Source: a virus. Taken from it: DNA of 22,913 nucleotides. Where the stretch lies: IMG/VR virus record IMGVR_UViG_3300019752_000191, positions 1 through 22,913 of that record; one strand, written 5' to 3'. Position numbers and translations under genes: made by a program. The notes below the pieces were generated by a model, which was not told the origin of the DNA, ran no database searches, and saw nothing but the letters and a program-made list of their open reading frames with translations. Of the stretch, positions 16,297 to 22,913 are shown in pieces (the first letter of the stretch is position 1; each line of letters begins with the position of its first letter).

Positions 16297-16461
16297 GCGG
16301 TCTGGCGAGTGCTACCAACACTTCACCAGACCTGCAACCGAAGTAACAGTAATACCTCGGAAGCCACAGGAACAAAGACAGTTGTTGCCTGCGCGTTCAT
16401 TATAACGCGTCTAAACGCCCTTTGCCCTGTGTTCCGACCAAAAACGTAAAACAGGAACACA
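16285..16461 (+). ncRNA. Structured leader or regulatory RNA upstream of the early operon genes
   Basis: The gap 16208-16464 holds several strong foldbacks. GCCGCT/AGCGGT lies at 16285-16301. A long hairpin at 16299-16332 has GGTCTGG paired with CCAGACC, then GAGTG with CACTT. An imperfect long hairpin spans 16357-16437: CGGAA-CACAGG with CCTGTG-TTCCG, CAAAG with CTTTG, and an inner CGCGTT/AACGCG. Its 3' arm (16428-16435) is also perfectly complementary to GGAACACA at 16454-16461, which holds the ribosome binding site of the next gene. This fits a translational switch. A small immunity RNA or a single-strand replication origin are alternatives. No known RNA family is recognised. Confidence 0.5.
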
Positions 16462-16464
16462 AAT

Positions 16465-16710
16465 ATGTTAGATGCAAGACAATTCGTTTCCGCCCTGCAC
16501 AGTCTGCTAGCAGAGCACCAATTAGATGCACTTCAATTTATCGCGGCAAAAGATGGCGATACAGTTGATGCAGTCAATATCACTTTTGATTCTACTAACC
16601 CCGATGTTCAAGAAAAGTTTGAATCCGAAATTCTAGAAATTGCTGTGAAATTATTAGATGCCAAAGGCGAAGCCACACTAGCCAACCGCCTCTGGGAGGT
16701 CATCTCATGA
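16465..16710 (+). CDS. Small early phage protein, unknown
   Basis: The 81-residue acidic protein starts at ATG 16465 with AGGA at 16453-16456. That ribosome binding site lies in the arm of a potential hairpin with bases 16428-16435. Two helices flank a strand pair (QFVSALHSLLAEHQLDALQF, then VDAVNITFDS). No domain is recognised and there is no signal or membrane segment. The stop overlaps the next start (ATGA at 16707), so it belongs to the early operon. Its function is unknown. Confidence 0.6.
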   Translation: MLDARQFVSALHSLLAEHQLDALQFIAAKDGDTVDAVNITFDSTNPDVQEKFESEILEIAVKLLDAKGEATLANRLWEVIS

Positions 16711-16970
16711 GCCGCAGCCTCTTCATTAATATGCTAAGCGCAGCTGGCCTAATTACAGCGAGCTTATCGCTCACTCCCTCAGGCTGGAATGCAGAGCCAA
16801 GTACCACCCTATTAACACTGGCACTATTTATACCCGTATTCACATTAGTAGTTGTGCTGTTTGTATTAGCAAAAATCGACCTAGTCGTTTGGGGCATGTT
16901 TGTCTTTTTTACTAACCTTGCCGTTGTGTCGATTACGCTAGCCTCTACTGTAGCGGGGGACTTGTTATGA
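16707..16970 (+). CDS. Small membrane protein, unknown
   Basis: The 87-residue protein has an N-terminal hydrophobic stretch (LFINMLSAAGLITASLSL), then two strong membrane helices (TLLTLALFIPVFTLVVVLFV and VWGMFVFFTNLAVVSITLAS). The first stretch could be a signal anchor. It overlaps both neighbours by 4 bases (ATGA at 16707 and 16967) and lies directly before a larger membrane protein, so the two probably act together in the inner membrane. No family is recognised. Confidence 0.6.
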   Translation: MSRSLFINMLSAAGLITASLSLTPSGWNAEPSTTLLTLALFIPVFTLVVVLFVLAKIDLVVWGMFVFFTNLAVVSITLASTVAGDLL

Positions 16971-18544
16971 ACTACAACGAACTGCAAGATAATCGGCACC
17001 GCGTATTTGTTGGAACTGCAACAATCTACTTAATACTAGCGGTATCATTCGCCGCAACGATTGCATACTGGGTAGTCTTGTCGGGCCTTGAAAACAGCAG
17101 CGATCTATCGACAGGCTGGCACTTTCTCCTTTGGCTAATCGTAGGCGTCGGTGCAGTATCCGAAATCATAAAAAAGGTCACTTTATCGACCTACCGTCAT
17201 GCAGGTATCTGGTTTGTTGCAACAGCAGTATCAGTCCTCACGGTCATGGGTACGTATGCAATCCTAAACGCTGACCGGCAAGACAAAATCAACAAGGCAA
17301 GTGACAACTACCAGTCAGGCAAAATCATGCAACAACGTGGCATGGATGCAGCCGCAAACTATGCCCACGCAGCCGCGTATGACCTAAAGGCACTACAGCA
17401 ACAATTAGATGATGTCGTGTGCGCACGAGCAGCAGACTGCGGCGGTGGGCGTTCTATCAGCTACGCTGTCTACCTTAAGCAAAAGTCATCCCTGAAAAGC
17501 AAAATAGCTGACGCACAAGCGTACCAGCGAGCCATGGGCACCGTAGCAATGGGTAAGCAGCAAATGGCCGGTGGCGGTACAAATGCCAGCAGCAACCCCC
17601 TACTTTCAGATGTTGCAAGTTACACAGGCGCATCCGAAAAAATGCTGATTAACCTATTTTACCTTGCAGTGACATTGCTACTGGAGTTCGCAGCCTATTA
17701 CATCGGTGGCAAAGTTGAAGAGCAACGACAAGCACAACGCTATACAGAGATTGAGCTACTTGAACGCAAAAACAAATCAACATTTGGTGTGACCGTTGGC
17801 GAACTCATGGGGATTGAAGACGCCTTACAGATCGAACCAGTTAAGCCTGTGGAGGCTAAAAAGTTCACCCCCCCTCCCCCTGCTGAACCCATGATTACAG
17901 CCCCAACAACACCCAGAAATCAGCCCGAAAAAACAGATAAAAACAAGCCAGTCACGGCATCCGCTAATGAGACTATAAGCCAGCCAAAAAAGGAGGTCAC
18001 ATCAACGACTGAAACAGTCAAACAAGAGCCACAGGCAGAAGTCGAAAAAGTACCGTTTGGTTTCTCACCAAAACCAAAGCCAGCCGCAAAAGCATACAGC
18101 ATGGCAGGTGCTTCAGAGGTCACCGCTAAGCGCGTACAAGGTACTGAACACACAGACTTAAAAGTAGGGAAAACAGACAAACAAGCACCACCAAAACACA
18201 CCGAACACACAAGCCAAAAAGCGCGTGTTTCTAAGTGCGCCCACATAGAACACACAGGAAACACACAGAATCCAAACACGCAAAACACACAGGATACTGA
18301 CACGCTATACCACGACTGGGAGCAAGCCATCAGGACTGAAAAAATTCGCCCCGTAGCTCGTGAATCCCGTGTGTTTATTCAAAAACGAATCAGTGGTGAT
18401 CAACGTCACAAAACCTCAATGACCATCAAACAATGCGGCGATATATCCAAAGTATTTATGATGAAAGCATTGATAAAAGGGGTGTTGATTGAGAACCCAA
18501 AAAAGGCCGCAAATCAGCCAAAATATTTACTTAAAAAGGATTAA
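16967..18544 (+). CDS. Four-helix membrane protein with C-terminal winged-helix-like segment
   Basis: The protein has 525 residues. Membrane helices lie at about 13-38, 51-67, 80-100 and 226-247. A 125-residue loop (101-225), partly coiled-coil, with C152 and C158, lies between helices 3 and 4. With four helices both ends face the same side, presumably the cytoplasm. Residues about 255-445 are a long Pro/Thr/Lys-rich linker with a TPPPPAEP run and repeated EHT motifs. Residues about 447-525 resemble a winged helix (SMTIKQCGDISKVFMMKALI then GVLIENP...PKYLLKK). It lies two genes upstream of the primase-helicase. Tethering of replicating DNA to the membrane is a hypothesis. No family is recognised. 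The gene also holds an iteron-like cluster. Confidence 0.6.
   Translation: MNYNELQDNRHRVFVGTATIYLILAVSFAATIAYWVVLSGLENSSDLSTGWHFLLWLIVGVGAVSEIIKKVTLSTYRHAGIWFVATAVSVLTVMGTYAILNADRQDKINKASDNYQSGKIMQQRGMDAAANYAHAAAYDLKALQQQLDDVVCARAADCGGGRSISYAVYLKQKSSLKSKIADAQAYQRAMGTVAMGKQQMAGGGTNASSNPLLSDVASYTGASEKMLINLFYLAVTLLLEFAAYYIGGKVEEQRQAQRYTEIELLERKNKSTFGVTVGELMGIEDALQIEPVKPVEAKKFTPPPPAEPMITAPTTPRNQPEKTDKNKPVTASANETISQPKKEVTSTTETVKQEPQAEVEKVPFGFSPKPKPAAKAYSMAGASEVTAKRVQGTEHTDLKVGKTDKQAPPKHTEHTSQKARVSKCAHIEHTGNTQNPNTQNTQDTDTLYHDWEQAIRTEKIRPVARESRVFIQKRISGDQRHKTSMTIKQCGDISKVFMMKALIKGVLIENPKKAANQPKYLLKKD
18147..18292 (+). repeat. Iteron-like cluster of AACACACA[G/A]
   Basis: Five copies begin at 18147, 18204, 18249, 18260 and 18284, with partial copies near 18195 and 18274. 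They lie in the linker-coding part of the membrane protein gene, about 650 bases upstream of the primase-helicase start. Many phages keep their replication origin as repeats inside a gene next to the replication protein. The low-complexity His/Thr-rich coding could also explain the repeats. Confidence 0.4.
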
Positions 18545-18549
18545 TAGCG

Positions 18550-18780
18550 ATGTCTCAAAATACACTAAATAGCAAGGCAACTGTTGCGGCATACCGTGAT
18601 CATTTCTGGGTAGCCGACATCCAGTTAGCAGTCACAGCAGACAAGATAAAAGCCTTTGGTTCAGGGCATAAGCTTGTTGAGTTTGAGCAGCAGTGGATCG
18701 ACCAACCAGAAGATTTTGAAGCAGAGATAATGCACGCAATTGATCATGCATTTGATGTTGAGCAGGTTACAGAGAACTAA
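18550..18780 (+). CDS. Small early phage protein, unknown
   Basis: The 76-residue acidic protein starts at ATG 18550, 5 bases after the membrane protein stop, with AAGGAT upstream. It has the look of a small alpha/beta protein (YRDHFWVADIQLAVTADKIK, then a helical end PEDFEAEIMHAIDHAFDVEQ). No domain is recognised. It sits between the membrane protein and the primase leader and is likely part of the replication block. Confidence 0.55.
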   Translation: MSQNTLNSKATVAAYRDHFWVADIQLAVTADKIKAFGSGHKLVEFEQQWIDQPEDFEAEIMHAIDHAFDVEQVTEN

Positions 18781-18792
18781 AGGAAGTTTAAA

Positions 18793-18943
18793 AGCGGCAG
18801 CCACCGAATCACCACAATTGCTAGCTGCCGCTCACATACAGACCTTGGGAGTCTGTGCCCGAAGTATAGGGACTGACTCTCAAGCAACGCAAATACAGTC
18901 AGATAATAGGCGTGATAATAAGCCGTTATCCATTAGGAGTCAG
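18793..18943 (+). promoter_or_regulatory. Structured leader of the primase-helicase gene
   Basis: The 164 bases between the small gene and the primase hold two clear hairpins: AGCGGCAGC/GCTGCCGCT (18793-18801 with 18824-18832) and ACAGAC/GTCTGT (18838-18843 with 18851-18856). CTGACTC (18873-18879) can pair with GAGTCAG (18937-18943), which overlaps the ribosome binding site, or alternatively with AGTCAG at 18897-18902. No T run follows the first hairpin, so it is not a simple terminator. Confidence 0.4.
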
Positions 18944-18944
18944 C

Positions 18945-21737
18945 ATGAAACGTGATGATTTAATACCGGATATTCAAGCAAAATTGAAAGAAGCACCATA
19001 CCATTGCAAGCTAAAAGGCAAACACTTAGAACAAGGTGTCTGCCCACAGTGCAACAAAAAAAGCTTGTGGACTTGGAATGAGCAACCTTGGAACGTGCAA
19101 TGTAATAAAAAGAACAGCTGCGGTTACACAGAGCGCGTTGAAAAACTCTTCCCAGAAATCTTCACCGAGCTAAGCAAACGCTATATTCCTACTGATGAAA
19201 ACCCCAATGCAACAGCTGATGCTTACCTAAAGTATATCCGTGGACTGGATCACAACTTATTGCGTGGCCAATATCAACAGTCAGTCATTTTCAACAGCGA
19301 CAACCGGAATATCACCGCACCCAGTATTCGTATTTTCCTTGATACTGAAAAAACCCGTTACTTTGAACGGGTGATAGAGGATGAAAAAGCCGTGGGTAAA
19401 AAAGCCCACTTTGGTGGTAAGCGCAAAGCCGACGGCAGTTTATTCAAAGGTGACGTGTGGCAACCACAAACCCAGAATTTACAAGCAGGTGACCGCATAC
19501 ATATTGTTGAAGGGATCTTTGATGCCATTGCACTGTGCCAAGCAGGTTACAAAGCAATCAGCTGTCTCAGCGCCGGCATGTTTCCATACGAATTCATCAA
19601 AGCAAACGACGACTTCACAAACTCAAAAAGGTATGAATGGGTCTGGGCACTAGATAACGACAAAGCTGGCATTAACGCCGCCATCAAGCACATGAAAACC
19701 ATGTCGGAAACGTTCGGCATTGACTCCAGCTGCATACTCCCTGAAAAGGGCAGTGACTGGAACGACCTATTAAACGCTGGCAAGCTCACCAAACACAAAG
19801 ACAGTAACGGCAGATCCACCAAGCCAACACCCGATGCAGAAAGCTATCGGCGATATAAGTTTTATGGCGACTGTGCAACCGCTGAAACAGCCGAAGAAAA
19901 GGCAATGATCATTTATGCATACCGTGGCCGGTCGTTTTTCACATTCGACTTTGCCAAGCGCATGTACGGCTTTGAACTGGATATGACCGCGTTCAATGAC
20001 AAAATGTCAGACCTTGAAACCGCTTATAAAAAAGACAACGGTCTGGAAGAGCAGGACAAAATACCCCGTGATGAAGTCGAAAAACTGAGAAACCTTGCAC
20101 TAAAGCAAAGCACCTCGGTCATGGAAATTGCAAACTGTGTACCAGAGTTCCTTTACACCCAGCGCAACCCAGCAGCCGATGAACTCGCTTATTTCTACCG
20201 CGTCTCCATGCCTAATGGCAAAGTGTACAAAGACACTTTCAGCAATGCCCAGCAGCAAACGGCTAACAAATTCAACGAGCGCCTTGGATCATTCGCAGCC
20301 GGTGCCATGTTTGATGGTGGAGCCAACTTCTATAGCAACCTACGAAAAAGCTGGATGTATGACGTGCAAGAGATCCGAGCCATCGACTTTGCAGGCTATG
20401 ACGCCACCAGCGGTGGGTATGTTTTCCCAGAGTTCGGCGTATTCAACGGCGAAGTCCACAAGCTGAACAATGAGGAATTCATTGATACAGGCAAGGTGCA
20501 GATCAAAAGCAGCTATCACAACGTCGATATCAAATGTAATACCGACCTAAACGACTACTCAGACGAATGGTTTCACAAAGTCCATGAAGCTTGGGGCATG
20601 AATGGACTTATCGCAGCCTGTTACTTCACGGGGGCTGTGTTTGCTAACCAGATCCGCGACCGCTTGCAAAACTTCCCATTTTTAGAATTGGTCGGTGATC
20701 CCGGTACAGGTAAATCAGCCTTGCTCAAAGGTCTATGGGAAGCCTTTGGCAGACGTGGGCACGAAGGCACCAACCCCGGTGGCCGTAAAGGCACCGCCAA
20801 GTTTTTACCCCGTGTACTGGCACAAACCACCTTACCCACGGTATTTGTGGAAGGAGACAGCGGAAGTGATAACGAAAAAACCAAAAGTAGCGGTGTGAAC
20901 TGGGACGATTTCAAGGATTTATATGGCGGTATTGGTCTGTACGGTAAAGCCAATATGTCAAATGACAATCAAATAAAAATCTCAGACTTTCGTGGATCAC
21001 TGGTCATTGCACAGAACTATCCAGTGAAAGACGCACAACCCGCATTCCTTCAACGTATTGTGCAATGCTGGTTTGACAGCAGAAACAAAAGTGAAGATAC
21101 ACGCAAAGCTGCCGAAGCCTTGTACCAGTTGGACAGCGACAATATGAGTGGCTACCTCATCAAAGTCATTCAGAAAGAAAAGCAATTCCTTGAGGTATTT
21201 TTCAAAGTACAAAAGGAAGCCGAACAACGACTATTACAAGATCCTAATATCAAAATCCAACGAATTGCCTTTACCCATAGCGTGATTATGGGACTGATTA
21301 AGGCATCTTGCATGCTACTACCCATCAAAAAAGAAACGGCGGACCAAGCACTGTTACACGTTCGCAACATGGCACAAGACCGGCAAGTGTTTATCAATAG
21401 CGAAGACCCACGCGTAGAAGCGTACTTTGATGCTATCGACTTCATGAGCAATATGCGCCACAACCCCACCTCATTTAACCATTCCAAAAATGACGACTTG
21501 CTAGCCATTGACCTTGCGCATGTTGAAAGTGAGGCACGGAGACACGGTGTGAATGTGTTACCTGTTGTTGAGATAAAGCCATTACTAGAACGCTCACAAG
21601 CGTTTGTTAAAAAGAACCACCCCGTAGCATCCGCAATATTAGGTAAAACCAAAAAATGCTGGGTATTCAAGGCACGCCCCAAGCTGACATCTGATGATGC
21701 AATGGAATTAGATGGACTACTGGAGGGGAGTGTATGA
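18945..21737 (+). CDS. Phage DNA primase-helicase (zinc finger, Toprim, P-loop ATPase)
   Basis: I start at ATG 18945, which follows AGGAG (18935-18939); an upstream in-frame codon at 18912 lacks such a site. The 930-residue protein has an N-terminal primase zinc finger (C33, C36, C53, C59), a Toprim-like domain (IHIVEGIFDAIALC with E189 and D193, then ALDNDKAG at 235-242, then DWND at 271-274), and a C-terminal ATPase with Walker A GDPGTGKS at about 584-591 and a probable Walker B (TVFVEGDSG, about 630). This is the plan of combined primase-helicase proteins of phages and mobile elements, which open the origin and prime synthesis. It sits after a structured leader and before the integrase. 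Confidence 0.85.
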   Translation: MKRDDLIPDIQAKLKEAPYHCKLKGKHLEQGVCPQCNKKSLWTWNEQPWNVQCNKKNSCGYTERVEKLFPEIFTELSKRYIPTDENPNATADAYLKYIRGLDHNLLRGQYQQSVIFNSDNRNITAPSIRIFLDTEKTRYFERVIEDEKAVGKKAHFGGKRKADGSLFKGDVWQPQTQNLQAGDRIHIVEGIFDAIALCQAGYKAISCLSAGMFPYEFIKANDDFTNSKRYEWVWALDNDKAGINAAIKHMKTMSETFGIDSSCILPEKGSDWNDLLNAGKLTKHKDSNGRSTKPTPDAESYRRYKFYGDCATAETAEEKAMIIYAYRGRSFFTFDFAKRMYGFELDMTAFNDKMSDLETAYKKDNGLEEQDKIPRDEVEKLRNLALKQSTSVMEIANCVPEFLYTQRNPAADELAYFYRVSMPNGKVYKDTFSNAQQQTANKFNERLGSFAAGAMFDGGANFYSNLRKSWMYDVQEIRAIDFAGYDATSGGYVFPEFGVFNGEVHKLNNEEFIDTGKVQIKSSYHNVDIKCNTDLNDYSDEWFHKVHEAWGMNGLIAACYFTGAVFANQIRDRLQNFPFLELVGDPGTGKSALLKGLWEAFGRRGHEGTNPGGRKGTAKFLPRVLAQTTLPTVFVEGDSGSDNEKTKSSGVNWDDFKDLYGGIGLYGKANMSNDNQIKISDFRGSLVIAQNYPVKDAQPAFLQRIVQCWFDSRNKSEDTRKAAEALYQLDSDNMSGYLIKVIQKEKQFLEVFFKVQKEAEQRLLQDPNIKIQRIAFTHSVIMGLIKASCMLLPIKKETADQALLHVRNMAQDRQVFINSEDPRVEAYFDAIDFMSNMRHNPTSFNHSKNDDLLAIDLAHVESEARRHGVNVLPVVEIKPLLERSQAFVKKNHPVASAILGKTKKCWVFKARPKLTSDDAMELDGLLEGSV

Positions 21738-21811
21738 AGCCTGAAAAAACATGGACTGATCATTGTATTAGGAAAAACCTAAGCCACAAACTATATGAGG
21801 ATGATAGCTGA
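21734..21811 (+). CDS. Possible 25-residue small ORF between primase and integrase
   Basis: ATG 21734 overlaps the primase stop (ATGA) and has a strong purine-rich site (GGAGGGGAG) just upstream. The frame encodes 25 residues (MKPEKTWTDHCIRKNLSHKL and five more) and stops at 21811, beyond the first possible integrase start at 21795 and just before another at 21816. It might be a leader that couples integrase translation to the primase. No family is recognised and it may be chance. Confidence 0.3.
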   Translation: MKPEKTWTDHCIRKNLSHKLYEDDS

Positions 21812-22913
21812 CTCAATGAAACGCAAAGAAGGTTTAATACCCCCAACTAATAAAACCCCATATTACCAGTGCCGTTTCTATAACAGCACTGGTGAACTAT
21901 GCCGTCGATCTACGGGTAAAACTGACTACCATGCAGCATGGCATGTTTACCAAAACTTGCGTAAAGGGCATGAGCAAGCCCCTGATACTGATGACAGCTA
22001 TACGCTTGGTGGCATTATTGCGGACTATGAAGGGCAAGCACTGTCACGCATCAAGTCCAAGCGCTCACACGCAACTAGCTGTAAGGCGCTCTATCGCTAC
22101 TGGGCACCCAGCACCCCTTGGTCTGAAATCTGTAATGCCAAGGGGCCGAACTCTATTAATCAATATCAAGAATGGAGAGCGGAACAAGTCAAAGCCAGTA
22201 CCATACGCCGTGAACTAGCGGTACTCAGTGCGGCTGCTGAACATGCTATTCGCAGCGGTTTAGACATTCGCAACCCACGCAATATGATCAAAATCAATAT
22301 TACCAAAACCACTTATTATTACCTGACCCACGATCAGGCCAGCCGACTGCTAGAAGCGACCCTGCAAAGTACCAGCGCGGCAGAAAACAAACTGGCTTTG
22401 CATGACTTCACAAAAATATCCTTGTATACCGGCATGCGAACTGGAGAAGTGTTACACCTAACCACCAACCGTGTTTCATTCACACACAGATACCTCTATT
22501 TGGATGACAGCAAAGGCAATAAACCCCATGCCATTCCTATATCCGAAGAGATTGAAGCGTGCCTGCAACGCCGTATTGAGTGGGCCAAACACAATGACAG
22601 TGATTTTTTATTTGTAAATCCCAAAACCAAAACGGAAGACCAACCCGCTAAACCCTTTGGTAGCTTCATTACGCCGTTTAAATCGGCCTGTAAACGGGCA
22701 GGCATTCCAGTAAGCTCCAAACATGCGAAAACACGCGGAATGCGGGTGTATGACTTACGCCATACCTTTGCGACTTGGTTGGTTCAGGATGGTGTGAGCA
22801 TCGAACGTGTCAGTGATATGTTGAACCATTCGGACATTAAGACCACACAGGTTTATGCACATCATAGCCCCACGGGTAGGGCTAGTACGGTGAAGCGGTT
22901 GCCTAAGCTGTGA
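21795..22913 (+). CDS. int: Tyrosine recombinase, phage integrase
   Basis: A 372-residue protein from ATG 21795. In-frame ATGs at 21801 and 21816 are alternatives, and none has a good ribosome binding site. The N-terminus (YQCRFYNSTGELCRRSTGKT) is an arm-binding domain, residues about 75-165 a SAM-like core-binding domain, and the rest the catalytic domain. Active-site residues are visible: R215 (TGMRTGE), a Lys at about 240-243, R322 in YDLRHTF, H345 (MLNHSD) and nucleophile Y354 (VYAH). It inserts and excises the prophage at the attachment site. The gene ends on the last base of the window, so the att site, if adjacent as usual, is just outside. It follows the primase on the same strand, an unusual place for int. 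Confidence 0.93.
   Translation: MRMIADSMKRKEGLIPPTNKTPYYQCRFYNSTGELCRRSTGKTDYHAAWHVYQNLRKGHEQAPDTDDSYTLGGIIADYEGQALSRIKSKRSHATSCKALYRYWAPSTPWSEICNAKGPNSINQYQEWRAEQVKASTIRRELAVLSAAAEHAIRSGLDIRNPRNMIKINITKTTYYYLTHDQASRLLEATLQSTSAAENKLALHDFTKISLYTGMRTGEVLHLTTNRVSFTHRYLYLDDSKGNKPHAIPISEEIEACLQRRIEWAKHNDSDFLFVNPKTKTEDQPAKPFGSFITPFKSACKRAGIPVSSKHAKTRGMRVYDLRHTFATWLVQDGVSIERVSDMLNHSDIKTTQVYAHHSPTGRASTVKRLPKL

Noticed and set aside
16358-16440. Possible tRNA, because the long hairpin ends in CCGACCA
   Set aside because: The acceptor stem fails after five pairs, there is no GTTCRA-type T-loop, and the middle does not form D and anticodon arms.
18793-18832. AGCGGCAGC/GCTGCCGCT hairpin as a terminator between the small gene and the primase
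   Set aside because: No T run follows on either strand, and the primase needs upstream transcription. I treat it as leader structure.
18740-18955. 71-codon + frame overlapping the small gene end and the primase leader
   Set aside because: It crosses the hairpin leader, lacks a ribosome binding site, and the spacing is better explained by the 76-residue gene and the structured leader.
21170-21763. 197-codon open frame on the - strand opposite the primase end
   Set aside because: It lies wholly opposite conserved primase-helicase sequence, with no ribosome binding site and a Ser/Cys-rich product typical of a shadow frame.
1-22913. CRISPR array, insertion sequence or rRNA/tRNA gene
   Set aside because: No regularly spaced repeats, transposase motifs with terminal inverted repeats, or conserved RNA gene sequences were seen.

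Overview
The window is most of a temperate, contractile-tailed (myovirus-type) prophage from a moderately AT-rich bacterium. It is probably a gammaproteobacterium, judging by the DUF2586/DUF2597/DUF2590-like tail genes and the base composition. I cannot name the genus. The left edge cuts into the tail sheath gene. The right edge falls exactly on the stop codon of the integrase. Head, packaging and lysis genes are not visible.

Layout. (1) 1-10851, + strand, late genes: sheath (partial), tube, tail assembly chaperone with a canonical -1 slippery site, tape measure, a DUF2590-like baseplate protein, baseplate J, tail protein I with a tandem-repeat tail, a large tail fibre and three fibre-associated genes, ending at a strong hairpin terminator (10893-10920). 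(2) 10940-13207, + strand: a second late block with the baseplate hub and spike (an unknown gene, a baseplate-complex protein, a gpD-like hub, a gpV-like spike), ending at a + strand terminator. (3) 13403-15890, - strand, lysogeny block: XRE repressor, then a secreted protein, then a 489-residue SEFIR (TIR-related) protein. The order implies that the last two are expressed in the lysogen as cargo ('moron') genes. The SEFIR protein is a strong anti-phage defence candidate. (4) 15891-15997: divergent control region with overlapping inverted repeats and a long direct repeat. (5) 15998-22913, + strand, early operon: a small Cox/excisionase-like protein, a highly structured 257-base leader, two small genes, a 525-residue four-helix membrane protein with a C-terminal winged-helix-like segment, an iteron-like repeat cluster, a 930-residue primase-helicase, and finally the tyrosine integrase.

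How it works together. In the lysogen, the - strand operon would keep the prophage silent and express a periplasmic protein and a SEFIR effector. On induction, the + strand early operon would supply the excision factor, replication proteins and integrase. The late operon would then build the tail and baseplate. The items most worth a second look are the SEFIR cassette, the structured leader whose 3' arm can pair either upstream or with the ribosome binding site of the next gene, the membrane-anchored DNA-binding-like protein containing a candidate origin, the predicted frameshift in the tail chaperone, and the 30-residue repeats in tail protein I.
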